NCBI GenBank assembly: GCA_002205125.1
Contig: NIOE01000004.1
Span: forward strand, 372,001-436,000
DNA: 64,000 bases
Direction: 5' to 3'
Source: Roseateles noduli
GTDB taxonomy: Bacteria; Pseudomonadota; Gammaproteobacteria; Burkholderiales; Burkholderiaceae_C
Shown here: one piece after another, positions 33,956-42,207 of the stretch
Layout: every line of letters starts with the position of its first letter
Position numbering within the stretch: the first letter of the stretch is position 1
Notes under the pieces: model-generated
The model's database searches: none
What the model saw: only the letters and a program-made list of their open reading frames with translations
Told to the model about the DNA's origin: nothing
Made by a program: the position numbers and the translations under genes

Positions 33956-34856
33956 GGCGGAGGTCCTCGGTCGTGGTCAGGGGGGAAAGGGAGGGAGACA
34001 GTGCGGGGGACAGTGACTCGACAGGCACCATCCGCTGCAGGAACTGGCGCGCCGCCTGGGTGACGGCGCCGCGTTCGTTGTCCAGCGTCAGCATGTGATA
34101 GCTGTGATGGAACCAGTGCACCTCGGGCGTGGTCGCCAGGTGGCGCTGGAGTTCCAGCACGGAACGCGGACCGCTGACGTCGTCCTCGCTCGCATGCAGG
34201 ACGACGGCGGGCGTCGCGATCGTGTGCAGCCGGCGGCGCACCAGGCGGATCATCCGGGAGGCCTGGTAGAGCGACGCGGCCGGCAGCCGGTCCGCGCCGG
34301 CGGCGGAGACGTGGCTCGAATTCATCGCCTGGGCGACCCACTCGCGCAGGCGCTCGTTCTTGATGCCGTAGGGCGGCGTCTCGCGGAAGGCCAGCCACTG
34401 GCGCAGCGGGGGCACGTAGGCCAGCGGCAGCAGGCGGCGCCACGGCGAGACGTTCCAGCCGTCGAAGTGCAGGCTGGTGGACAGCAGCATCAGGGCCGCC
34501 GCAGGACGCTTCAGCGCGAGGGCCAGCGCCAGCACGGCGCCCATGGACAGACCGCCGACGGCCACGCGGGCATGCTTGGCGGCCAGGGCGTCGAAGTGCG
34601 CGGCGGCCATCTCGACCCACTGCTCGAAAGGCGGGACCGGGCGACGCGGCGCCCGGTCGGCGGCCGGCGCGCCGGCGGCCGGCGGAACGACGCCGTAGCC
34701 GTCCAGCGCGGGCGCTTCCACGACGTAGCCGGCGTCGCGCAGCGAGCGGGCCAGCGGCATCATTTCCAGCGGGTTGGCGCACAGGCCGTGCAGGAGCAGC
34801 ACGGCGGGTCGGGGATCCGGCCGGGAGGAAACGTCGGTCAGGGAGGTGTTCGGCAT
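33939..34856 (-). CDS. alpha/beta hydrolase (carboxylesterase/thioesterase-like)
   Basis: 305 residues. The oxyanion region VLLLHGLCANPLEMMPLARSL, nucleophile elbow GGLSMGAV, acid in HASEDDVSGPRS and catalytic His in HHSYHMLTLDNERG complete the triad of an Est30-like serine hydrolase. The C-terminus has a Leu/Ser/Pro repeat (LSPALSPSLSPL). It is the first gene of the hydrolase-ACP-ketosynthase operon; release of the acyl product from the ACP would be one natural role. Start ATG 34856 follows a stretch with no family likeness. Confidence 0.8.
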   Translation of the reverse strand: MPNTSLTDVSSRPDPRPAVLLLHGLCANPLEMMPLARSLRDAGYVVEAPALDGYGVVPPAAGAPAADRAPRRPVPPFEQWVEMAAAHFDALAAKHARVAVGGLSMGAVLALALALKRPAAALMLLSTSLHFDGWNVSPWRRLLPLAYVPPLRQWLAFRETPPYGIKNERLREWVAQAMNSSHVSAAGADRLPAASLYQASRMIRLVRRRLHTIATPAVVLHASEDDVSGPRSVLELQRHLATTPEVHWFHHSYHMLTLDNERGAVTQAARQFLQRMVPVESLSPALSPSLSPLTTTEDLRHEQHA

Positions 34857-34898
34857 GGACGGCAGTCTGTCCAAGCTCGCTGTTGCGGACTTGACAAC

Positions 34899-34947
34899 AA
34901 CCTGTCCGGAACCTGTCAACGCCGTTGCCCTCAGGTTTCTGACAGGT
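34899..34947. promoter_or_regulatory. direct and inverted CCTGTC repeats, likely response-regulator site
   Basis: AACCTGTC occurs twice with an 11-base period (34899, 34910) and its reverse form GACAGGT at 34941. OmpR/PhoB-type regulators bind 11-base direct repeats. The sites sit in the 135-base divergent region between the hydrolase-ACP-ketosynthase operon and the two-component genes, so the encoded regulator could control both. Confidence 0.45.
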
Positions 34948-34991
34948 GACGGATTGGCCCGTGCAAGGCTCTAGGCTTATGCTGACGCTCC

Positions 34992-35681
34992 ATGCGAATC
35001 CTCCTGGTCGAAGACGATGAGTTCCTGGCGGAGTCCACCGCCCGGGCGCTGCGCTCGCAGTCCTGGGTCGTGGACGTCAGCGCCCGCGGCGAGCCCGTGC
35101 CGCTGTCCTTGCGTGAGGACCGCTACGACCTGCTCATCCTGGACATCGGACTGGCCGGCATCGACGGCTTCGAGACGCTGCGGCGCGTGCGCGCGCAGGG
35201 CAGCACGACGCCGGTGCTGCTGTTGACGGCGCGGGACGCTGTCGAGGACCGTGTGCGCGGTCTGGAAGGCGGCGCCGACGACTACCTGGTCAAGCCCTTC
35301 GCGCTGAGCGAGCTGATCGCCCGGGCCCGCGCGCTGGTGCGTCGCAGCCAGGCGCGGACGGGCAACGAATTGAGACTCTCCTCGCTGCGCATGGACATGG
35401 AGGCGCGCCGCGCCTACATCGCCGAGGAGCCGCTGGCGCTCTCGGCCCGCGAGTGGGACGTGCTGGGTTTCCTGCTGGCGCGCGCCGGCAAGGTGGTTGC
35501 CAAAGAGCAGATCGCCTCGGCCAGCAACGGCTGGGAGCAGGGCGTGAGCGACAACGCCATCGAGGTCTGCGTCTCGCGCCTGCGCGCCAAGATCGAGCCC
35601 GCGGGCCTGCAGCTGCGCACGGTGCGCGGTCTGGGTTACCTGCTGGAAGAGATGCCGCCCGCGCCGGCGGCCAAGGCCTGA
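34992..35681 (+). CDS. OmpR/PhoB-family response regulator
   Basis: 229 residues. The receiver domain has VEDDEFL, phospho-Asp in LLILDIGLAGIDGFE, Thr in LLTARD and Lys in VKPFAL. The winged-helix effector domain (about 130-220) has LSAREWDVLGFLLARAGKVVAKEQI and VSDNAIEVCVSRLRAKI followed by VRGLGYLL. It is closest in style to TctD/QseB regulators. The kinase gene follows after ten bases. Confidence 0.92.
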   Translation: MRILLVEDDEFLAESTARALRSQSWVVDVSARGEPVPLSLREDRYDLLILDIGLAGIDGFETLRRVRAQGSTTPVLLLTARDAVEDRVRGLEGGADDYLVKPFALSELIARARALVRRSQARTGNELRLSSLRMDMEARRAYIAEEPLALSAREWDVLGFLLARAGKVVAKEQIASASNGWEQGVSDNAIEVCVSRLRAKIEPAGLQLRTVRGLGYLLEEMPPAPAAKA

Positions 35682-35691
35682 CCGCCGCGGC

Positions 35692-37089
35692 ATGAGCGAG
35701 TCGTCCCCGCCCGGCGGCCGCCGGACCTTCAGCCTCAAGCAGCGGCTGCTGATCTGGCTGATGTTCCCCGTGCTGGTCGCGGTGCCCGCGGCCGGGTTCA
35801 TGCTGTACCGGGTCATGCACGACACGGCGATCTCGTGGCTGGACCAGGCGCTGGGCGACACCGCGCTGGCGGTGGCCAGCCTGCTGCGCGAGCGCGACGG
35901 TCAGGTCGTCGTCGACGTCTCCGGCCCGACCGACCGCGCGCTGCGCTTCGACCGCACCGACCGCGTCTATTACCTGGTGCTCGATCCGGCGGGCGAGGTG
36001 CTGCTCGGCGATGCACAGCTGGCGCGGCTGAAGCTGCCCAAGCGCAAGCCCAACGAATGGTTCTTCACGCTGGCGACGCTGGATGGCGAATCGCTGCGTG
36101 CGGCGGTGCTGGGGGCCAACTGCGGCAACGGGCACGTCTGCCAGATCCTCGTGGCCGAGACGCTGAACAAGCGCGATGCGCTGCAGCAGCAGCTGGTGGT
36201 GGTCGTGGGCCTGCTGATCGGCGGCATGGCGATCCTGCTGGCGGGCGCCGGCTGGTGGGCGACCTACCGCGGCCTGCGGCCCTTGTCGCAGCTCAGCGCG
36301 GAGCTGGAACAACGTGACCTCGCGCGCCTGGAGCCGCTGCAGCATGACGTGCCCGGCGAGCTGCGGCCGCTGATCGCGGCGTTCAACCGGCTCTTCGAGC
36401 GGCTGCGGCGGGCGTCGTCGGCGCAACAGGACTTCCTGGCGAATGCGGCGCATCAGCTGCGCACGCCGCTGACCTCGCTGCGGACCGAGATTGATCTGGC
36501 GCTGCTGGAACCGCACGACCCGCAGATGGAGCCGGTGCTGAAGCGGCTGCAGGGGTCGGTGGACCGCAGCGCGCGCCTCGCGACGCAGATGCTGTCGATC
36601 GCGCGCGCCGAGGCGGAGCCCGGCGGACGCGAGCAACCGGTGAACCTGCGGGACATCGCTGCGCAGGTCGCGGAGGACTGGGTCCCGCGCGCGCTGCAGT
36701 CCGGCGCCGACATCGAGTTCGAGCTGGAAAGCGCGCCGATGCTGGGCCAGAGTTTCCTGCTGCGAGAGCTGCTGTCCAACGTGCTGCACAACAGCCTGAA
36801 CTACGCCGGCCCGAATCCGCGCATCACGGTGCGCACCGGCAGCGACGGCGAATGGTCCCGCATGGAGGTCGAGGACAACGGCCCCGGCATTCCGCCGCAG
36901 GACCGCGAACGCGCGCTGCGCCGCTTCGAGCGTGGCAGCGAGTCCAAGGGATCCGGCAGCGGCCTGGGCCTGGCGATCGCGCTGGACATCGCGCAGCGGC
37001 ACCGCGGGAAGCTGGAGCTGCTGGACGCGACGACGGGTCAGGGCTTGCGGGTGCGGTTGAGCGTGCCGCGCGCGCCAGTCAGTTCCTGA
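35692..37089 (+). CDS. sensor histidine kinase, TctE/QseC-like
   Basis: 465 residues. Two membrane helices (about 21-41 and 168-190) bound a periplasmic domain. It contains the tripartite-tricarboxylate-sensor N-domain pattern FDRTDRVYYLVLDPAGEVLLGD and a CGNGHVC pair that could form a disulfide. A HAMP-like linker, H box FLANAAHQLRTPLTSLRTEIDLAL, N box LLSNVLHNSLNYA and G boxes DNGPGIP and SGSGLGLAIA follow. It pairs with the regulator upstream. Its last 11 bases overlap the convergent RT gene. Confidence 0.9.
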   Translation: MSESSPPGGRRTFSLKQRLLIWLMFPVLVAVPAAGFMLYRVMHDTAISWLDQALGDTALAVASLLRERDGQVVVDVSGPTDRALRFDRTDRVYYLVLDPAGEVLLGDAQLARLKLPKRKPNEWFFTLATLDGESLRAAVLGANCGNGHVCQILVAETLNKRDALQQQLVVVVGLLIGGMAILLAGAGWWATYRGLRPLSQLSAELEQRDLARLEPLQHDVPGELRPLIAAFNRLFERLRRASSAQQDFLANAAHQLRTPLTSLRTEIDLALLEPHDPQMEPVLKRLQGSVDRSARLATQMLSIARAEAEPGGREQPVNLRDIAAQVAEDWVPRALQSGADIEFELESAPMLGQSFLLRELLSNVLHNSLNYAGPNPRITVRTGSDGEWSRMEVEDNGPGIPPQDRERALRRFERGSESKGSGSGLGLAIALDIAQRHRGKLELLDATTGQGLRVRLSVPRAPVSS

Positions 37090-38443
37090 CGAACGCGATC
37101 GCGTCAAACATCCGCTGCAGCTTCTCGACGCGCGCTGGTGCCAGGAATTGTCTCGCCCAGGCGATGCGGCCTAGCAGCACGGATCGTTGCATTGGATCGA
37201 CTTCCGTCGAGCCGCCTAGCCGATGCAGCTCCGCCTTCAATCGATCGAAGTCCTCGCGCGCGAGGTTCGGCTTCGCGTTGACGACGACGCCGGTGACCTG
37301 CTGCCGGCCACCGGCGGGCATCGCGTGCGTCTTGTCGTGGCGCAGCCGGAAGCCTTCGTCCTCGACGATCGCCTGCAGCCAGGCGCGGAACTCGCGCTGA
37401 TCGCGGCGCAGCGTTGCCGGGCCGGAGAACACGAGATCATCCGCATACCGCGTGTAGCGCGCGCCGAAACGATAGGCGAGCCCGTCCAGCCGCATGTCGA
37501 GCGGGAACGCGCAGAGATTGGCGAGCGCCGGCGAGGTCGGTGCGCCCTGCGGTAGGTGCGGCGAGGCGAGTCTCTTCGCGCCGTCGAAGTCGATCGAACT
37601 GTCCTCGCGCAGGCGTTCGCGCACCGGGGCTGGCGTGCGCGTGGTGCAGAGCGTCGTCAGACGCGCGACGACCGCATCGGAGAAGCCCAGCGTCCGGAAG
37701 GTCGCCGCGATCCGCGCGCGTCCGATGCTGGGGAAGAAGTCGCGCAGGTCGAAGCGGATGACGAAATCCTGACCGACATGCACCGCCGCGTTCGTCGCGA
37801 CGTTGCGTCCGGGCACGAATCCATGCGCGGCCTCGTGGCAGGGCAGCGTATTCAGCAGGTCGTCAAGCAACTGACGCTGGATCGCCTTCAGGCGCGGGAG
37901 CGGCGCTTCGATCAGACGCAGGCCGCCTCGACGTTTCGGCACGAGCAGGCAGCGGTAGTGGGGCGTCGGCACGACATGCGGCCTCAGCGGCGTGGCGGTC
38001 GCCTCCCGATATTGGCGAGCAGGACCGGCGAAGTGATCGAGCTCGTCCGTCGTCAGGCCGAGCCACGCCGCCAGGTCAGCCTCCGTCGGCCAGTGCGGCA
38101 GCACGAGGTGTTCCAGCGCGAAGGGCAAGGGCCGCATCCGCGAGGGCCGCAGCAACAGTCGCCGCACCTGCGGTCGAGGGAAGCGTTCCGCATCGAAGCC
38201 TTCATGGAAGGCGTCGAGCTCCAGGAGCTCGGCGGCGAAGCTGGTCACCGTATGCGCGCGCCACACCGGTCCGGGCCATCGCGCGAGGTCGTCGCACAGC
38301 GGCTTCAGCCACGGGCGCGCCTCGGTGCCGAGACACTGCTCCGCGCGCGCCAGCAGCGCACCGGCCTCGCGCGCACGTGGCGATTCGTCGTCCGCCTGCA
38401 GCGCGCGGGCGAGCGAGATCGCGATCCAGTAGTGGTGACTCAT
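37079..38443 (-). CDS. retron-type reverse transcriptase with N-terminal extension
   Basis: 454 residues. The RT palm is complete: FDLRDFFPSI (231-240), LPQGAPTSPALANL (297-310) and the catalytic YADD (333-336) in RYTRYADDLVFSG. Two hallmarks of retron RTs are seen: the NAAVH box (218-222, form NAxxH) and the VTG box (383-385) in QQVTGVVVN. About 110 residues precede the usual start of the fold and have no recognisable domain. The architecture recalls myxobacterial retron RTs. It is not a group II intron protein: no maturase or HNH domain and no intron RNA ends. Start ATG 38443 is chosen because upstream residues are low-quality. No effector gene is adjacent. Retrons act in anti-phage defence by making msDNA. 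Confidence 0.88.
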   Translation of the reverse strand: MSHHYWIAISLARALQADDESPRAREAGALLARAEQCLGTEARPWLKPLCDDLARWPGPVWRAHTVTSFAAELLELDAFHEGFDAERFPRPQVRRLLLRPSRMRPLPFALEHLVLPHWPTEADLAAWLGLTTDELDHFAGPARQYREATATPLRPHVVPTPHYRCLLVPKRRGGLRLIEAPLPRLKAIQRQLLDDLLNTLPCHEAAHGFVPGRNVATNAAVHVGQDFVIRFDLRDFFPSIGRARIAATFRTLGFSDAVVARLTTLCTTRTPAPVRERLREDSSIDFDGAKRLASPHLPQGAPTSPALANLCAFPLDMRLDGLAYRFGARYTRYADDLVFSGPATLRRDQREFRAWLQAIVEDEGFRLRHDKTHAMPAGGRQQVTGVVVNAKPNLAREDFDRLKAELHRLGGSTEVDPMQRSVLLGRIAWARQFLAPARVEKLQRMFDAIAFVRN

Positions 38444-38503
38444 CGGCACGGCGCGTGGAGCAACGGTCAGGGCAACGTGGGGGCAACAGGTGACCCCCGG
38501 ATG

Positions 38504-38645
38504 CGCCGCCAACTGACGGGTCTCGACGGATACAGGTCCGCGCGGTAGCGTGGTGCAGGTATCGGCGCCGGATGGATAGCGATGGAGAGCGCCGCGGGGA
38601 TACCCCGCGGCCGGAGGCGCGAACGCTTCCGAAGGCTTGGCGGCG
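38504..38645 (-). ncRNA. candidate msr-msd RNA region upstream of the RT
   Basis: On the minus strand, CGCCGCCAA (38637-38645) and TTGGCGGCG (38504-38512) are exact complements enclosing 124 bases and could act as the a1/a2 ends of a retron RNA. Inside are a perfect 9-bp hairpin GCCGCGGGG/CCCCGCGGC with a three-base loop (38591-38611), a GATAC/GTATC pair, and an AGC triplet ten bases after a1, where the branching G would lie. The a2 arm ends 60 bases before the RT start. A 9-bp match is not rare in GC-rich DNA, so this is a candidate only. Nothing else in 38444-38727 looks like a gene. Confidence 0.35.
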
Positions 38646-38727
38646 ACCGGAGGTCGGCGGCGATTATGGGTGCGGGCCGTGACGCCGCTCAAGCACCCTC
38701 ACGGGGGTGTGACGCCTCAAGCCGCGC

Positions 38728-39741
38728 TCAGGCCGCGCTCAGCACCGCCTGCTTCGTCCCGTTCGCCTGCAGCGGGATGTATTCCGCATCCGACTCGGTG
38801 CGCTTGGCCTCGCAGCTCGCGACCAGCTGTTTCTGCCACAGCGAGTGACGGTCGAACAGCTCCGCGATCCAGTCCACGAACACCCGCAGCTTGGTGCTCA
38901 GGTGCCGGTTCGGCGGGTACACCACGTACAGCGGCAGCGGATCCGATTCCCAATCGCAGAGGAAGGGCACCAGCTCGCCCGAGTCGATGTGCGGCTTGAT
39001 CATGAAGTAGGGCGCCTGGATCACGCCCAGCCCTGTCAGCCCCGCCGTCATGTACGCGTTGCCGTCGTTCACCGACACCTTGTAGTGGCCGTAGATCTCG
39101 TAGCGCTGGCCGTTCTTGCTGTAGTCGAACGGGAAGCGCTTGCCCGTGCGTGTCGAAAAATAGCTGACCACGTGATGCTGGTCCGACTCCAGGTCCAGCG
39201 GATGCTGCGGCAGGCCGTGCTGCTGGATGTAGGCCGGCGAGGCGCAGCAGCCGTAGCCCCAGTCGCCGATGCGGCGCGCGACCAGCGACTGGTCGGTGAT
39301 CTCGCCGCCGCGCACGACGCAGTCGACGTTGTCGCCGATCAGGTCCACCGGCCGGTCCGACACGCCGAGGTCGATCTGGATGTCCGGATGTCTTGCATAA
39401 AACTCCGGAAGTGCCGGAATCAGCAGCAGCCGCGCCACAGACGAGGCCACGTCGACGCGGATGCGGCCCTTCGGCGCCGCGCGCGCATGCGACACGGAGC
39501 CTTCGAGTTCCTCGATGTCCGACAGCAGCCGCGTCACCCGCTCGTAATACGCGGCGCCGTCCGGCGTCACGCTCACGCGCCGCGTCGTGCGGTTCAGCAG
39601 CTTGACCTTGAGGTGGTCTTCCAGCGACTGGATCAGCCGCGTCACCGCGGTCTTGGGCAGGTCCAGCGATTCCGCCGCCCGCGTGAACGTTCCCGCTTCC
39701 ACGACGCGCGCGAAAGCCTGCATGGCATTGAGCTTGTCCAT
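38728..39741 (-). CDS. LysR-family regulator, likely of the RND efflux operon
   Basis: 337 residues. The N-terminal winged helix (MDKLNAMQAFARVVEAGTFTRAAESLDLPKTAVTRLIQSLEDHLKVKLLNRTTRRVSVTPDGAAYYERV) and a periplasmic-binding-like effector domain are complete. It is transcribed divergently from the efflux operon, the arrangement of MexT/BpeT-type activators with MexEF-OprN-like pumps. The C-terminal extension of about 30 residues past the usual LysR end is Lys/Glu/Ala-rich. Confidence 0.88.
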   Translation of the reverse strand: MDKLNAMQAFARVVEAGTFTRAAESLDLPKTAVTRLIQSLEDHLKVKLLNRTTRRVSVTPDGAAYYERVTRLLSDIEELEGSVSHARAAPKGRIRVDVASSVARLLLIPALPEFYARHPDIQIDLGVSDRPVDLIGDNVDCVVRGGEITDQSLVARRIGDWGYGCCASPAYIQQHGLPQHPLDLESDQHHVVSYFSTRTGKRFPFDYSKNGQRYEIYGHYKVSVNDGNAYMTAGLTGLGVIQAPYFMIKPHIDSGELVPFLCDWESDPLPLYVVYPPNRHLSTKLRVFVDWIAELFDRHSLWQKQLVASCEAKRTESDAEYIPLQANGTKQAVLSAA

Positions 39742-39844
39742 CCGTGACCCCTTGACCCTGACTGGTGCGGCACCGCCGCGACTGCTCCATCAACACAACG
39801 GCGCGTCTGCGCGCGCGCGAGGTCGCCATCCTGCCCGATCGATT

Positions 39845-39860
39845 GTTTCGTCGATGAAAC
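39845..39860. promoter_or_regulatory. GTTTC-N6-GAAAC inverted repeat in the LysR/efflux divergent promoter
   Basis: A 16-base site with 5-bp arms around GTCGAT, about 105 bases before either start codon. GTCGAT is also the core of the published MexT nod-box, but the flanks do not match it. A second palindrome CGGACG-G-CGTCCG lies at 39887-39899, closer to the efflux operon. Either may bind the LysR protein. Confidence 0.4.
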
Positions 39861-39968
39861 GCTGAAGCGCGTCCCGGGCTATTTATCGGACGGCGTCCGT
39901 TGTCTAAATTTCGCTGCATTGCAACATGACCGGTCTGCCCCCACGGGGAGCAGGCCTTTGGCCCTGCC

Positions 39969-40817
39969 ATGGACGCGCTGCCGCTCACCTCCTGCCACGA
40001 CGACCTCCTGCCCGCCGGCGACGGCGTGGTGCCGGTGCGCGTGTACAAGAGCGCCGCCCGTCGCAAGGACGCGCCGGTCGTCATGCATCTGCACGGCGGC
40101 GCCTTCACCCGTGGCGACCTCGACAGCGGCGAGCTGGTCTCGCGTCTGCTGGCCGACGCAGGCGCGGTCGTCGTCGACGTCGACTACCCGACCGGCGAGG
40201 AAACGGTGTTCCCGACCGCGCTCAAGACGCTGGACGCGCTGCTGGCCGGCCTGCACAAGGCGCGCACCAAGCTCTCCGGCAAGGGCGCGCCGCTGATCGT
40301 CGCCGGCGAAGAAGCCGGCGGCAACCTCGCCGCCGCGCTGGCGCTGATGGCGCGTGACCAGGGCCACCGCAAGCTGTCCGGCCAGATCCTGATCGGTCCG
40401 ATGCTCAACCCCTGCATGGGCACCGCCTCGCTGCGCCAGGCTGACGCCGGCTACGGCGAATGCCGCTGGATGCACGGCTGGCGCGCCTACCTCGGCGAAT
40501 GCGAGGACGGCGACCATCCCTACGCCGCGCCCGCCAACACCGGCCGCCTCTCGGGTCTCGTGCCGGCACTGGTCGTGAGTGCCGACGACGACCCGATGCG
40601 CGACGAAGCCCTGGCCTACGCCCGCGCCATGAAGCGCGCCGGCGTCGACGTGCAGCAGGCGCTGATCGCCGGCCCCAGCGGCTGGCCCTGCAGCCTGATG
40701 AAGCTGCCCTCGCTGTCCGCCCTCCAACTGCCCTGGGCGAGCGCCCTGCGCCAGAGGCTGGCCGATTTCCTGTCCCTGATCCCACCGGCCGGCAGATCCC
40801 GGCTGCAACCCGCCTGA
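39969..40817 (+). CDS. HSL-type alpha/beta hydrolase fold, apparently catalytically dead
   Basis: 282 residues. The oxyanion motif HLHGG (40-44) and a conserved Asp (SADDDPMRDEALAYA, near 207) match hormone-sensitive-lipase-type hydrolases. The nucleophile elbow reads GEEAGG (113-118) where GDSAGG is expected, so Glu replaces the catalytic Ser. The catalytic-His region reads AGPSGWP (234-240) with no His. It should not be an esterase and may bind a ligand or a partner. It is first in the RND efflux operon, 56 bases upstream of the adaptor gene. Confidence 0.75.
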   Translation: MDALPLTSCHDDLLPAGDGVVPVRVYKSAARRKDAPVVMHLHGGAFTRGDLDSGELVSRLLADAGAVVVDVDYPTGEETVFPTALKTLDALLAGLHKARTKLSGKGAPLIVAGEEAGGNLAAALALMARDQGHRKLSGQILIGPMLNPCMGTASLRQADAGYGECRWMHGWRAYLGECEDGDHPYAAPANTGRLSGLVPALVVSADDDPMRDEALAYARAMKRAGVDVQQALIAGPSGWPCSLMKLPSLSALQLPWASALRQRLADFLSLIPPAGRSRLQPA

Positions 40818-40873
40818 CCCCAAGAGCCCTCAAAGAACTCCCAACGTCTACCCCCGTCACCGGAGCACCCACC

Positions 40874-42085
40874 ATGAACAAGAAGATCTTTGCCACTTCG
40901 CTCACCGCCGTCGCCGCGGTCGTCGGCGCCCTCGTCGTCGGCCTGCACAGCCAGCAGGCGGTCGCCAACCAACCGTCGGGCGCGCCGCAGGCGATTCCCG
41001 TCTCCGTCGCCACCGTCGCGAGCCAGGAAGTGGCCGCGTGGGACGAGTTCTCGGGCCGTCTGGAAGCCGTGGAGCGCGTCGACGTGCGCGCCCGCGTCTC
41101 CGGCGCGGTGCAGTCGGTGCATTTCCGGGAGGGGGCGCTGGTGAAGGCCGGCGACCTGCTGATCACCATCGATCCCGCGCCCTACCAGGCCGAGGTCGAC
41201 CGCGCCGACGCGCAGGTGCTGGCCGCGCAGGCCCGCGTCACGTACTCGAAGAGCGAGCTGGAGCGCTCCACCCGCCTGTGGAGCGAGCGCGCCATCGCGC
41301 AGCGCGAGCTCGACGAGCGCAGCAACGCCTCCAATGAAGCCAACGCCAACCTGCGCGCCGCGCAGGCCGCGCTGCAGTCGGCCCGGCTGAACCTGGGCTA
41401 CACGCAGGTGAAGGCGCCGGTGGCCGGCCGCGTCGGCAAGCTGGAAGTCACGCAGGGCAACCTCGTGGCCGCCGGCCCGGGTGCGCCGGTGCTGACGACG
41501 CTGGTGTCGGTCAGCCCGATCTACGCGAGCTTCGATGCCGATGAAGGCACGGTCGCCCGCGCATTGAACGAGCTGCACGGCAACGCCAAGGGCGCTGCCG
41601 GTGACCTGTCGAGCATCCCCGTCCAGATCGGCACCGCGGCCACCGCCGACACGCCGTTCAACGGCAAGCTGCAGTTGATCGACAACCAGGTCGACGCCCG
41701 CAGCGGCACGGTGCGCGTGCGCGCGGTGCTGGACAACAAGGACGGCGCGCTGATCCCGGGCCAGTTCGCCCGCATCCGCCTGGGCCAGTCGAAGACGCGC
41801 GCCGCGGTGCTCGTCAATGAGCGCGCGGTCGGCACCGACCAGAGCAAGCGTTTCGTCATGGTGGTCGGCGCGGACAACACGCTGAGCTACCGCGAGGTCC
41901 TGCTGGGCGCCAACGTCGACGGCCTGCGTGTCGTCACGTCGGGCCTGAAGGCCAACGAACGCGTGGTCGTCAACGGCCTGCAGCGTGTGCGCCCGGGTGC
42001 GCTGGTCGCTCCGACCAGCGTCCCGATGAACGCCAAGGCCGAGATCCAGGCCAAGGACGGCGCTCCCAAGGCGGACAAGACCTGA
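40874..42085 (+). CDS. RND efflux periplasmic adaptor (MexE-like)
   Basis: 403 residues. Signal-anchor N-terminus without a lipobox Cys. The adaptor has its usual order: VDVRARVSGAVQSVHFREGALVKAGDLLITIDPAPY (lipoyl), a hairpin (about 95-160), LNLGYTQVKAPVAGRVGKLEVTQGNLV, then beta-barrel and membrane-proximal domains (GQFARIRLG and ALVAPTSVPMN). It couples the inner-membrane pump to the outer-membrane channel. Sequence style is that of MexE/BpeE-type adaptors. Confidence 0.9.
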   Translation: MNKKIFATSLTAVAAVVGALVVGLHSQQAVANQPSGAPQAIPVSVATVASQEVAAWDEFSGRLEAVERVDVRARVSGAVQSVHFREGALVKAGDLLITIDPAPYQAEVDRADAQVLAAQARVTYSKSELERSTRLWSERAIAQRELDERSNASNEANANLRAAQAALQSARLNLGYTQVKAPVAGRVGKLEVTQGNLVAAGPGAPVLTTLVSVSPIYASFDADEGTVARALNELHGNAKGAAGDLSSIPVQIGTAATADTPFNGKLQLIDNQVDARSGTVRVRAVLDNKDGALIPGQFARIRLGQSKTRAAVLVNERAVGTDQSKRFVMVVGADNTLSYREVLLGANVDGLRVVTSGLKANERVVVNGLQRVRPGALVAPTSVPMNAKAEIQAKDGAPKADKT

Positions 42086-42140
42086 CCTGAACCCGAAGGG
42101 GCGGGCAAGACCCGTCCCCATGGGGCGACGGACAGCCTTC

Positions 42141-42161
42141 GGGGCGGCGCGACGCCGCCCC
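42141..42161 (+). repeat. 9-bp intercistronic hairpin in the efflux operon
   Basis: GGGGCGGCG / CGCCGCCCC with a three-base loop, between the adaptor and pump genes, without a T-tract. It probably stabilises or divides the mRNA. Confidence 0.6.
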
Positions 42162-42207
42162 GCGGGGGAACCCTTGCCGTTTTCTCCAGTCGACTTGAAA
42201 GACTGAC

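Noticed and set aside
37079-38443. Group II intron maturase
   Set aside because: The RT has retron-type NAxxH and VTG boxes, and lacks maturase and endonuclease domains and intron RNA structure around it.
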